DNA from: JBBQYD01 sp942493075
GTDB lineage: Bacteria; Verrucomicrobiota; Verrucomicrobiia; Limisphaerales; UBA8199
Assembly: GCA_942493075.1 (NCBI GenBank)
Contig: OW818681.1
Span: forward strand, 1,984,001 to 2,048,000
Length of the DNA: 64,000 nt
Direction: 5' to 3'
The position numbers and the translations under genes are program-made. Every line of letters begins with the position of its first letter. Positions within the stretch are counted from its first letter, which is position 1. The notes under the pieces were generated by a model, which worked only from the letters and a program-made list of their open reading frames with translations, did not search any database and was not told the DNA's origin. Shown here one piece after another: positions 8,022 through 16,095 of this stretch.

Positions 8022-9968
8022 ATGCGATTCATAAATCTTGCCCTGACCTGGTTGATGGTGGTTTCGTTCGCTCTAGCCTCCCAGGCACAAACTCCAAACA
8101 CGCGCGCTGAAGCCTCGCTTCTAACCGTTTTACGCTCCTCACAAGACCGAAAAGAGAGGGCTGATGCTTGTCGTGAACTGGCAATCGTGGGAGGCAACTC
8201 TTCGATCCCAGTTCTGGCGCGCTTCTTGAGTGATGACGCGTTATCACACATGGCCCGGTATGCCTTGGAACGAATTCCCGGTTCAGACAAAGCTATTCGC
8301 GATGCCCTGCCCAGCTTGCAGGGGGCCAATCTCGTGGGGGCGATTCACAGCCTCGGGGTGCGCGCTGACCGCAAATCCACTCGGGCCTTAACAGGGTATT
8401 TGGCCCATCAAGACCCGGACGTGGCGCGCTCCGCAGCGTTCGCCTTGGGCCGAATTGGCACCTATTCATCAGCGCAGGCGATGCTGAAGCAGATGCCTAA
8501 GGCCACCACCCAGGAGCAAAAGCGCTTTTTGGCTGAAGGCATCCTGCGTTGCTCAGATGCACTTCTGGCCGATTCCGAAGGCAAAGATGCGCAGAAGCTG
8601 TGCGACGCACTTTTTAGCATGGAGGTACCGCACCAGGTGAAGACAGCAGCTCTTCGCGGAGGTGTGCTGGCCCGCGGTAAAGATGGAGCAGCCTACTTGA
8701 GTTCGTTCTTGCAGGGTGAATCGTATCCGATGTTCGTCTCCGCATTGCGTGTCATCCGGACTATGAACTCTCCTGAGATGACCGCTCTGATGATTCAGAC
8801 GATGGATCGGTCCTCGGGTGAGCGGCGAATCCTGCTGATACAGGCTTTAGGGGCGCGACAGGAGCCACTGGCCGTCCCGGTCATGATCCGTCTGCTGGAG
8901 GGATCAGATCCGGCCATTCAAAAAGCCGCCCTGGAATCTCTCGGCCAAATCGGCGAATCCAATGCCGCTCCTGCGATTCTGCCGTTGGTATTTCATTCGA
9001 ATGCGGTAGTTCGTAATACCGCCCAGGAAACCCTCGGCGGATTGCCGGGCGAAGGTGTTGATAAAATGGTGATCCGCTTGGCGAAAAGCACCCGGCCTGA
9101 AGAGCAGTTGGTGGCGATCGATTTGCTGGGTCGCCGCCGTATGACCAGCCAATTTGAGCTTCTTCTCGACCTCGCACGTGGGGCCGATCAAAAGGTGCGA
9201 CTGGCTGCTGTGCGCAGGGCGGGGGATCTCGCGAGCCAGGAAGGCGCACCTGACCTGTTGAAACTGCTGCTGGTTGCCAGGGGCCCGGAGGAAGTTGCCG
9301 CTGCCGAGCAAGCCCTGTCCAGTTCATTGAACAAGGCTGCAAACAAAGACCAGAGCGCGAATTTGGTGTCGGGTGCATGGACCGTTGCTACGCTTGAGCA
9401 GAAACAGGCGTTGCTCAACGTCCTCACCACCATTGGAGGAAAGAGCGCGCTGGACGCGGTTCGCACCGCCGTTCAGAGCACAGAACCGGCGGTTCGCAGT
9501 TCAGCAATCCGCGCACTCGGTGCCTGGAACTCGGCGGAAGCTGCCCCGGACTTGCTTCTCGTAGCGCAGTCCACCAGTGATTCGGGGGAGAGAATGCTCG
9601 CGTTGCGCAGTTACTTGGCGGTGGCGACGGATTCCGATCTCAAGCCGGAGGCGCGGTTGGAGATGTGCAGTTCGGCTGCGGCCCTCGTGAAAAGTCCGGA
9701 TGAAACCAAGCTGCTTCTTTCAAGCCTTGGCAGCATCGAGAACCTGGCCTCGCTCAAATTGGCTCAGCCATTTCTTGCGAATTCTGAAGTCAAAGAAGAG
9801 GCCGCCGCTGCGATACTGCGGATTTCCGAGAAAGTTCTTCAGTCCAAGAATGCCAAAGCTTCGGCGAAAGCTATTGAGGAAGCCTTGGATGGTGTCTCCC
9901 AGGCATCCGTGAGCGCTGCGCTCAAGGAACGAGCCGAGCAGTTGAAGACCACAGCGCGATCAAAATAG
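8022..9968 (+). CDS. Exported HEAT-repeat protein
   Basis: ATG 8022 opens a signal peptide (LALTWLMVVSFALASQAQ), so the frame upstream, which overlaps the oxidoreductase, is not used. The 648-residue product is almost entirely helical repeats of about 30-40 residues: ARYALERIPGSDKAIRDAL, ALTGYLAHQDPDVARSAAFA, AVPVMIRLLEGSDPAIQKAA, and AVQSTEPAVRSSAIRALGAW. These are HEAT/PBS-lyase-type repeats, which make a superhelical binding scaffold. No enzymatic motif is seen. The partner is unknown. Its position behind an exported oxidoreductase suggests a periplasmic role. A clear terminator follows. Confidence 0.85.
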   Translation: MRFINLALTWLMVVSFALASQAQTPNTRAEASLLTVLRSSQDRKERADACRELAIVGGNSSIPVLARFLSDDALSHMARYALERIPGSDKAIRDALPSLQGANLVGAIHSLGVRADRKSTRALTGYLAHQDPDVARSAAFALGRIGTYSSAQAMLKQMPKATTQEQKRFLAEGILRCSDALLADSEGKDAQKLCDALFSMEVPHQVKTAALRGGVLARGKDGAAYLSSFLQGESYPMFVSALRVIRTMNSPEMTALMIQTMDRSSGERRILLIQALGARQEPLAVPVMIRLLEGSDPAIQKAALESLGQIGESNAAPAILPLVFHSNAVVRNTAQETLGGLPGEGVDKMVIRLAKSTRPEEQLVAIDLLGRRRMTSQFELLLDLARGADQKVRLAAVRRAGDLASQEGAPDLLKLLLVARGPEEVAAAEQALSSSLNKAANKDQSANLVSGAWTVATLEQKQALLNVLTTIGGKSALDAVRTAVQSTEPAVRSSAIRALGAWNSAEAAPDLLLVAQSTSDSGERMLALRSYLAVATDSDLKPEARLEMCSSAAALVKSPDETKLLLSSLGSIENLASLKLAQPFLANSEVKEEAAAAILRISEKVLQSKNAKASAKAIEEALDGVSQASVSAALKERAEQLKTTARSK

Positions 9969-9994
9969 GAAGTTTTAATAAGATTTTAACGCAT

Positions 9995-10026
9995 ACGCGG
10001 GCACTCAGGTGTCCCGCGTTTTTTTT
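9995..10026 (+). terminator. Rho-independent terminator after the HEAT-repeat gene
   Basis: The hairpin ACGCGGGCAC-TCAG-GTG(T)CCCGCGT, with one bulged T, is followed by a run of eight T. It starts 26 bases after the stop codon at 9968 and separates the oxidoreductase/HEAT pair from the GNAT-like gene. Confidence 0.85.
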
Positions 10027-10090
10027 GCATCTGTGAGCTCATTTGCCGCACTTGCCGAAGGGGCGGCTTTCCTACAACCTTTCAGCCCGA

Positions 10091-11248
10091 ATGCAAAGTG
10101 CCGTAATGACGATGGGTGACCTGAAGATCGAAGCTCTGAAGCTGGATGCCAAAAGCATCAACCGCTTTATGAAAGTGAGCTATGAGGTGTATAAGGGCGA
10201 TCCAAACTGGGTCGCTCCGCTCCTAATGGATCTTCAGAAAGTTTTCACTCCGGCCAACCCGTTGTTCGAACATGCTGAAATGCAACTCTGGATCGTCACA
10301 CGCGAAGGGCGCGATGTAGGGAGGATCGCTGGAATCCTGGATCGAACATACCTGCAAAAGACCGGGAGATCAGCCGCTTTCTTTGGGTTCTTCGAATGCC
10401 TCGATGATTCGGAAGCCAGCCGGATGCTGTTTCAGGCGATGAACGATTGGGCACGGGACAAGGGCGTTCAGGAGGTGCTCGGTCCGATGAACCCCACAAC
10501 CAACGATGAATGCGGCTTGTTAGTGCGCGGATTCGACTCTCCACCCGTCCTGATGATGACCTATAATCCGCAGTATTACGTGCGGTTGGTAGAGAATGAA
10601 GGCTATCGTCCCGCCAAGAATTTGCTCGCCTTTAATATCGATCTTGCCGGGATACCGCTTGATCGTTTGGGACGCATCGCCGAGAAGCTCAAAAAGCGGA
10701 ACCCGACACTTAAGCTGCGACCGGTGACGAAGAAGTCTCTTGCTGCTGATTTGCCTAAGGTTAAAGAAGTCTATAACTCAGCGTGGGAAGACAATTGGGG
10801 ATTCGTGCCGATGACTGATCCCGAAATGGATTTCATGGCCGAGCGGATGAAGCCGCTGTTGATGGAAGGGTTGATTTGGTTAGTGGAGGATGGGGCTGAT
10901 CCCGTCGGCTTCCTGCTGGCCTTGCCAGATTACAACGTTGCCTTGCAGCCGATGAAAGGCCGGTTGCTAACGCCCGCAATCTTCGGTTTCGCTGCCCACC
11001 TGCTTGGTTGGAAGAAGTTCAAACGAGCCCGCGTGATTACGCTCGGAGTGAAGCGGGAATACCGGAATCGGGGTCTGGAATCTGCTATGCTGATCGAGGG
11101 CCTCAAGGTTGGCTTTGCTGCCGGTTTGACGGAAGCCGAGGCTTCCTGGATTCTTGAAGAAAACCAGAGCATGGTGCGTGTCATTGAGGCGATTGGCGGG
11201 GTCGCCTATAAGGAATACAGGATTTACGAGAAGCCCGTGTCCGCGTGA
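10091..11248 (+). CDS. GNAT-fold acyltransferase-like protein, candidate bacterial ceramide synthase
   Basis: A 385-residue protein counted from ATG 10091. ATG codons at 10106 and 10112 are equally possible, and a TTG at 10043 lies too close to the terminator. Recognisable family sequence begins VYKGDPNWVAPLL and continues with FFGFFECLDDSEA, GPMNPTTNDECGLL and GFDSPPVLMMTYNPQYY, ending in a GNAT-like core (VITLGVKREYRNRGLESAML). These are hallmarks of a widespread hypothetical family with GNAT topology. The Caulobacter ceramide synthase (bCerS) is reported to be a GNAT-superfamily protein; that this gene is its counterpart is my inference, based on convergence with a serine palmitoyltransferase-type gene and an SDR 1-3 kb away. 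A generic N-acyltransferase is the alternative. Confidence 0.7.
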   Translation: MQSAVMTMGDLKIEALKLDAKSINRFMKVSYEVYKGDPNWVAPLLMDLQKVFTPANPLFEHAEMQLWIVTREGRDVGRIAGILDRTYLQKTGRSAAFFGFFECLDDSEASRMLFQAMNDWARDKGVQEVLGPMNPTTNDECGLLVRGFDSPPVLMMTYNPQYYVRLVENEGYRPAKNLLAFNIDLAGIPLDRLGRIAEKLKKRNPTLKLRPVTKKSLAADLPKVKEVYNSAWEDNWGFVPMTDPEMDFMAERMKPLLMEGLIWLVEDGADPVGFLLALPDYNVALQPMKGRLLTPAIFGFAAHLLGWKKFKRARVITLGVKREYRNRGLESAMLIEGLKVGFAAGLTEAEASWILEENQSMVRVIEAIGGVAYKEYRIYEKPVSA

Positions 11249-11260
11249 CGTCCGTGCGGG

Positions 11261-12220
11261 TTAGCGCGCAGGTTCCAGGGGCGGGGTGGCTGGCTCCGGA
11301 CGTGCGACCCTGCTTCTCTCCTGAACCGTGCTGAAGTACAGACGATTGGCTACGGGGATCAGCAGAGCGAACGTTGCGGCCCCTGCGAGCGTGTCGATGG
11401 CATAGTGATATCGGCAATAAACCGTAGCCAGCGTCAACAGCCCGGTGGCAACCAGGTGATAGTACCGGATTCTAGGGAGATACAGGAACGAGAAGTAAGT
11501 GGTGCACCACGAAATGGCCACATGGCTGCTTGGGAATGCAGCGCCGGGCGCCTCAAACACTCTGTATAGCCAGGAGACCAGCTTATAAAAGACACCAGCC
11601 TGGATTGCCTCGGGCGTTGCTCCGTTGGCCAGATGCTGCAAGGCAGGTGTCAGGGTAAAACCATCAATCGGTTTATAGAATGCCGGCGGACCAACAATGG
11701 GAAACACGATGTAGGCGAGGTAGCAGACGTAAAAAATAAACGAGACGACAGAAACGTAATGGAAGAACTGCTGTCTGTTGCGAATGAACAACGCAACGCC
11801 CACACCGAGAATCATGATATAATAGGAGAAATAAGCTGCGTAGAATATCTCACTAACGATCAGGTAAGGCAGCTTCTCCATGAACACCACGGCTGGTTGA
11901 AAACCGAACAGTGCCTGCTCAAGCCAGATCATCGGCTCGTCCAAATAGCCCGGAAAGAACATGCGGTTGATCCATCCTGTTTCCGCAAAGTAAAACGCGT
12001 AGAGCAAAACGGGATAGAAATGCCGCAGGAAACTGAGAAAGTTCTGCGCTCGTTTTGATCGGCTGATGATGACCAGGTGGATGCCGGCTGCGATCAAGCC
12101 GTGCACCCCTGCCAGGGCTTGCCAATTGTTTACCGTTCCATTGTGGCACAATAGAATGAGAAGCCCCACAAGCACTGTGTATGCTTGCGTCGCATAGTCC
12201 ACAAAGGTGTAATGCTTCAT
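11261..12220 (-). CDS. PAP2/Aur1-like integral membrane enzyme, candidate phosphoceramide headgroup transferase
   Basis: This 319-residue protein starts at ATG 12220, whose ATGA overlaps the stop of the SDR gene. It has about six hydrophobic helices, for example YTVLVGLLILLCHNG and YYIMILGVGVALFI. Both PAP2 active-site boxes are present: FPSSHVAISW (about residue 224) and CRYHYAIDTLAG (about residue 270), with the His and Asp expected for phosphoryl transfer. The first PAP2 box (KxxxxxxRP) is not obvious, as in Aur1/IPC-synthase-type relatives. In bacteria with sphingolipids, PAP2/Aur1-like proteins move phosphoinositol onto ceramide. The context suggests such a job here, but a plain lipid phosphatase is also possible. 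Confidence 0.75.
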   Translation of the reverse strand: MKHYTFVDYATQAYTVLVGLLILLCHNGTVNNWQALAGVHGLIAAGIHLVIISRSKRAQNFLSFLRHFYPVLLYAFYFAETGWINRMFFPGYLDEPMIWLEQALFGFQPAVVFMEKLPYLIVSEIFYAAYFSYYIMILGVGVALFIRNRQQFFHYVSVVSFIFYVCYLAYIVFPIVGPPAFYKPIDGFTLTPALQHLANGATPEAIQAGVFYKLVSWLYRVFEAPGAAFPSSHVAISWCTTYFSFLYLPRIRYYHLVATGLLTLATVYCRYHYAIDTLAGAATFALLIPVANRLYFSTVQERSRVARPEPATPPLEPAR

Positions 12221-13200
12221 TGCGCCAACCACCGCTCTCGACGGTACCATTCCAGACTCTCTTTAATTCCGGATGCCAACCCCGTGACACATTTGACCCC
12301 GAGATCCCGCTGGATCGCACTGCTATCGCATACCCACCCGGGAGCGCGGAGCTCCGCAAATTTTTGCAAGCTTAACACATCCGGCTTGCCGGTTACTATC
12401 GTAATCGTCTGCTGAGCCAGGCATACCGGCCAGAGCAATGCTACCGGCAAGGGCAGGGGAATGGTCCATGTCCCCATCTGCCTTTGAATCTCCTCCGCCA
12501 TAGAACGACCGGTTACTATCTCTGGTCCGGCAGCAAAATAGGTCTTTCCGACGGCCCGAGGGGATACCGCTGCCGTGACTATCGCCTCTGCCAGGTCCTT
12601 TACGAAGATGAGACTCAATTTCTGGCTGGCCGAGGGTCGTGGCAGGATATGGCGACTGATGGCCTGGAACATCGTGAAAAACCCGGCATCCCGAGGGCCG
12701 TAAACGGCCGGAGGCCGAATGATGACGTAGTCGCGCCGACAATGCTCAGTAACCTCTCGCTCCCCGGCCAGCTTGCTCTTGCCGTACTCAGATACAGGTC
12801 GCGCGGGATCAGTTTCCCGCGCAGGCTGAGCAACTGTGCCGGGCCCGGCCGCAGCCAGGCTGGAGATGTGGATCAGGCGCTCCACCCCGGGCGTGGCGTT
12901 CACCGCCTCAACAACGTTCCGGGTGCCCTCCTGATTGGTGGTGTAAAAATCAGCAATCCTGGCGGCCTTTGTTGCTCCTGCGCAATGGATGACATGGGTC
13001 ACCCCTATCAAAGCCGCTTTGACACTATCGCGATCAGAGATGCTGCCTGAACGGACTTCCACCTTCGAGAGGCAATGGCTGAGGAAACGCCGATCACTGG
13101 ACGGACGCAGCAGAACAGCCACGGAAAGCCCGCGCGCCAGCAAGGTATCCAGAACGTGGCTTCCAACAAAGCCGCTCGCCCCTGTGAGCAGGACTTTCAA
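12217..13200 (-). CDS. Extended SDR (NAD-dependent epimerase/dehydratase), candidate ceramide reductase
   Basis: A 327-residue extended short-chain dehydrogenase. The start is TTG 13200, one base after the stop of the upstream synthase gene. The cofactor motif TGASGFVGSHV lies at residues 6-16. The catalytic pair is in VSEYGKSKLAGE (Tyr and Lys, about residue 140), with an upstream active-site Ser in IHISSLAAAG. A PPAVYGPRD motif is typical of this subgroup. In Caulobacter, the enzyme reducing 3-oxoceramide (CerR) is annotated as an epimerase/dehydratase of this kind and neighbours the Spt gene; the same assignment here is inference. Sugar-nucleotide epimerase or steroid dehydrogenase-like activity remains possible. 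It is coupled by overlap to the PAP2-like gene. Confidence 0.8.
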   Translation of the reverse strand: MKVLLTGASGFVGSHVLDTLLARGLSVAVLLRPSSDRRFLSHCLSKVEVRSGSISDRDSVKAALIGVTHVIHCAGATKAARIADFYTTNQEGTRNVVEAVNATPGVERLIHISSLAAAGPGTVAQPARETDPARPVSEYGKSKLAGEREVTEHCRRDYVIIRPPAVYGPRDAGFFTMFQAISRHILPRPSASQKLSLIFVKDLAEAIVTAAVSPRAVGKTYFAAGPEIVTGRSMAEEIQRQMGTWTIPLPLPVALLWPVCLAQQTITIVTGKPDVLSLQKFAELRAPGWVCDSSAIQRDLGVKCVTGLASGIKESLEWYRRERWLAQ

Positions 13201-13201
13201 A

Positions 13202-14518
13202 TCAGATCAGGCCCAGTTCACGGCCAACCTTACCCAGCTTATCCAAAGCAAAATCAATCTGTTTGTCCGTGTGAGTCGCCATCAGACTCAATCGGATCAA
13301 TTCCTCTCCTGGAGGAACGCCGGGGGAGACCACTGGGTTGACGAACACGCCCTCTTCCTGCAGCCGTTTGCAGAAGTTGAACGCCGTCATTAGCTCACGG
13401 ACATACAGCGGTAAGATGGGAGTCTGTGAAGCACCCAGATCGAAGCCGAGGCTCAGCAAGCCTTGCTTCATTCGTTCCGTGTTCTTCCAGAGTTGCGCGA
13501 TTCGTTCCGGTTCAGAAACCATGATCTTAATGGCCGACAGAACCGCTGCCGCGTTGGCCGGGCTCATACTGGCGCTGAAGATCAAGCTGCGGGAATGATG
13601 TTTTAAGTAATCGATGGTATCTGCGTCGCCAGCGATAAACCCACCGAGGCTCGCCAGCGACTTACTGAACGTGCCCATGATGAGGTGCACCTGATCGGTA
13701 AGCCCAAAGTGAGCGGCCGTACCTGCGCCATACTGGCCAAGCACGCCGATTGAGTGGGCATCATCTACCATCACGGCTGCCTTGTGCTTCTGGGCGATGC
13801 GGCATAGTTCCGGGAGTTGGATGATGTCACCTTCCATGCTGAACACGCCATCCGCGACGATCAGCTTTCCAGCCTCAGGATCAATTTGATCGAGCCGGCT
13901 GGACAACGATTCCATATCCCGATGGGAGAACCGGAGGAATTTTCCAGGAGACAGCAAGCAACCTTCCACGATGCTGGCATGATTGCTTTTATCGCCCAAA
14001 ACGTAGTCACCTTTGCCAACCAAGGCGCTGATCACGCCGAGATTAACCTGGAACCCTGTGCTATAAAGCAGCACCGCAGGTTTGCCCACTAATCCGGCCA
14101 GGGCTTGCTCCAATTCAATATGGATATCCAGGGTACCGTTCAGAAAGCGGGAACCAGCGCAGCCTGTGCCATATTTCTCAACCGCAGCCTGAGTGGCTTC
14201 CTTTATCTTTGGATGGTTGGTCAACCCGAGGTAGCTGTTGGAGCCCAGCATGAGCACCGACTTGCCATCGATTTGAACTTCGGTGTCCTGGGCGGAGCTG
14301 ATTACCCGGAAATAGGGATAGAGTCCTAACGCTCGAAGGTCCGAGGCGCTCTTGAAATTCTTGACCTTGTCGAACAAGGTTGGGCAACTCCCCGGTGTTT
14401 TGGGGCGTGCCACCCGGTGTGGCGTCGCCACGGTGGCGGTCAGCCGGCTGGCGCCGTTGGACCCGCCCCCATCCGCATGCTTTTGTTCAAGAGCAGACGT
14501 GGAGTCGTGATAAATCAT
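13202..14518 (-). CDS. spt: Serine palmitoyltransferase-type alpha-oxoamine synthase
   Basis: A 438-residue PLP enzyme counted from ATG 14518; a GTG at 14569 would add 17 residues. The first ~55 residues are low-complexity, then the AOS fold begins (LGLYPYFRVISSAQ). Conserved features: GSNSYLGLTNHP, GTGCAGSRFLNGT, the HASIVEG loop, PLP-contact DDAHSIGVLG, and the Schiff-base lysine in TFSKSLASLGGF. The C-terminal VNPVVSPGVPPGEELIRLS plus MATHT is the pattern I associate with bacterial serine palmitoyltransferases rather than BioF or KBL, and no biotin genes are adjacent. It would condense serine with an acyl thioester to 3-ketosphinganine, the first step of sphingolipid synthesis. It is first in a minus-strand operon with the SDR and PAP2-like genes. 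Confidence 0.82.
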   Translation of the reverse strand: MIYHDSTSALEQKHADGGGSNGASRLTATVATPHRVARPKTPGSCPTLFDKVKNFKSASDLRALGLYPYFRVISSAQDTEVQIDGKSVLMLGSNSYLGLTNHPKIKEATQAAVEKYGTGCAGSRFLNGTLDIHIELEQALAGLVGKPAVLLYSTGFQVNLGVISALVGKGDYVLGDKSNHASIVEGCLLSPGKFLRFSHRDMESLSSRLDQIDPEAGKLIVADGVFSMEGDIIQLPELCRIAQKHKAAVMVDDAHSIGVLGQYGAGTAAHFGLTDQVHLIMGTFSKSLASLGGFIAGDADTIDYLKHHSRSLIFSASMSPANAAAVLSAIKIMVSEPERIAQLWKNTERMKQGLLSLGFDLGASQTPILPLYVRELMTAFNFCKRLQEEGVFVNPVVSPGVPPGEELIRLSLMATHTDKQIDFALDKLGKVGRELGLI

Positions 14519-15099
14519 AGTATAAGGGTGGCCATCAGACCTAGTTCCCCCCGTTTTACGCGGATTCACGCGTCATGCAAGAATGAAATTTGTCTTTGAA
14601 ATGCCTTTAGCTGCGAAAAAAGCTTGCCTCTGAGAGTTGCCGGAGGAGCCAACGCCGCGACTTAGGCCCCTTTTATGGGCATTTTGAAGGCTTCCGGACT
14701 GCGGTGTTTTGTTTGGCCTCCAACTTGACTGGCTGGGCGAACAATGGAAGAGTGTGGGGAGGGGAGGAGGAGGGGTTAGATAGGTGAAGAATGGCCTTCC
14801 TCAGCCTGCCAGCTCTTTAACAGTTTTGAACGTTTCCCACAAGAAGGTGTCGAATATTTATACGCGACAATTTCGCTGTTCGTTTAGGGTTAGTATAGAG
14901 GTTTTGCTTGTAGTGCGGTTCGAACAGCGACCAAATAGTTGGCCGCACTACCCTTCTGAGCGCCTGGGTGAAGGCGTGTAAACCTCGTCACCACTGAGAG
15001 CCGGATGGAAATCCGGCTCTTTGAACGTACATTCGCGTTGCTCAGTCCACCGAAATCGGCGTTGCCTGTCGGTGGTTATGTCGTTAATCTCGCCCCCCG
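14519..15099. other. Intergenic region with structured 3' part
   Basis: About 580 bases lie between the divergent synthase and accA. The left part should hold the synthase promoter; I see no clear -35/-10 pair. Around 14755-14775 there is a purine-rich G/A tract. The right part, 14910-15022, is rich in inverted repeats (listed separately). A frame at 14784-14981 would give 65 residues but shows no codon or protein signature, so I do not call it. Confidence 0.5.
14910..15022 (+). ncRNA. Candidate structured RNA or accA leader
   Basis: Three consecutive hairpins can be drawn: GTAGTGCGG (14910-14918) with CCGCACTAC (14943-14951), containing an inner CCAA/TTGG; CGCC/GGCG (14961-14976); and GAGCCGGAT/ATCCGGCTC (14998-15019) closed by a GGAA tetraloop and followed by TTT. 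The last resembles a terminator with a short T-run. This could be a small RNA ending at 15022 or a cis-acting leader 78 bases upstream of accA. I cannot match it to a known riboswitch class. Confidence 0.35.
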
Positions 15100-16089
15100 A
15101 TGAAACATCAACTCGACTTCGAGAAGCCGATTGCTGAATTGCAGCACAAGCTTGAGGAGTTGAAAAAACACCCGGAAAAGCATTCCCTCGGCATCAGCTT
15201 TGAAGAGGAAATGGCTTTGATCCAGCGTAAAATTGAGGAAACACGGCGCCAGATCTTTTTGAATCTGAGCGCCTGGGACCGTATTAAGATCGCCCGGCAT
15301 CCCAAGAGACCATTCACCCTGGATTACATCCAGCACGCTTTTAGCGACTTCACCGAGCTCCATGGGGATCGTCTTTTCGCCGAGGATCGGGCGGTTGTGG
15401 GCGGGTTTGCCAGGCTGGCGGACCGCAAGGTCATGGTCATCGGCACCCAGAAAGGTCGGGACACCAAGGAAAACATTCTTCGCAATTTCGGCTCCGCGCA
15501 TCCCGAGGGCTATCGCAAGGCGCTCCGGTTGATGAAGCTGGCTAACAAGTTCAACCTGCCGATTATCACCTTGATAGATACCGCAGGTGCCTACCCGGGT
15601 ATTGGTGCTGAGGAACGCCATATCGCGGAGGCTATCGCGGTAAACTTGCGGGAAATGATGCTGCTGGAAGTTCCAATTATTGCGGCCGTCATTGGTGAAG
15701 GTGGGTCCGGGGGGGCGCTGGGTATCGGTGTGGCCGATCGAGTGCTGATCCTGGAAAACGCCTATTATTCGGTAATCAGTCCTGAAGGCTGCGCGGCCAT
15801 TCTCTGGAAAGACCGCTCGGCTGCGGCCAAGGCGGCGGAAGCACTAAAAATAACCGCCAAACATTTGCATGAGCTGGGGTTGGTGGATGAAGTTGTGCCG
15901 GAGCCACTGGGGGGCGCGCACACAGACATGCTTGCTGCCGCTAGAAATCTTAAGGATATACTCTGCAGGCACTTGGATACGTTGGCGGCCATGCCTGGGA
16001 AGGAACGATTGAAGCACCGGTACGACAAGTTTCGTGCGTTCGGCCATTTCAAGGAGAAACAAACTGCGTCAGTGGAGGCGGCAACCTAA
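15100..16089 (+). CDS. accA: Acetyl-CoA carboxylase carboxyltransferase subunit alpha
   Basis: The 329-residue length is usual for AccA. It begins with the helical N-terminal region (DFEKPIAELQHKLEELK) that contacts AccD, then ARHPKRPFTLDYIQ and FTELHGDRLFAEDRAVVGG, all strongly conserved. The crotonase-like core follows with TLIDTAGAYPGIGAEERH and GEGGSGGALGIGVADRV, which form the oxyanion and carboxybiotin-binding surface. AccA and AccD transfer the carboxyl group from biotin to acetyl-CoA, giving malonyl-CoA for fatty acid synthesis in the cytoplasm. AccB, AccC and AccD are not in the window. The isomerase gene starts six bases after its stop. Confidence 0.97.
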   Translation: MKHQLDFEKPIAELQHKLEELKKHPEKHSLGISFEEEMALIQRKIEETRRQIFLNLSAWDRIKIARHPKRPFTLDYIQHAFSDFTELHGDRLFAEDRAVVGGFARLADRKVMVIGTQKGRDTKENILRNFGSAHPEGYRKALRLMKLANKFNLPIITLIDTAGAYPGIGAEERHIAEAIAVNLREMMLLEVPIIAAVIGEGGSGGALGIGVADRVLILENAYYSVISPEGCAAILWKDRSAAAKAAEALKITAKHLHELGLVDEVVPEPLGGAHTDMLAAARNLKDILCRHLDTLAAMPGKERLKHRYDKFRAFGHFKEKQTASVEAAT

Positions 16090-16095
16090 GTTCCT

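Noticed and set aside
7535..8329. 264-codon minus-strand frame across the oxidoreductase/HEAT junction
   Set aside because: Opposes two well-supported genes and reads like non-coding sequence (Arg/Ser-rich).
14784..14981. 65-codon frame in the synthase-accA intergenic region
   Set aside because: Overlaps the hairpin region, has no recognisable protein features and no ribosome-binding site.
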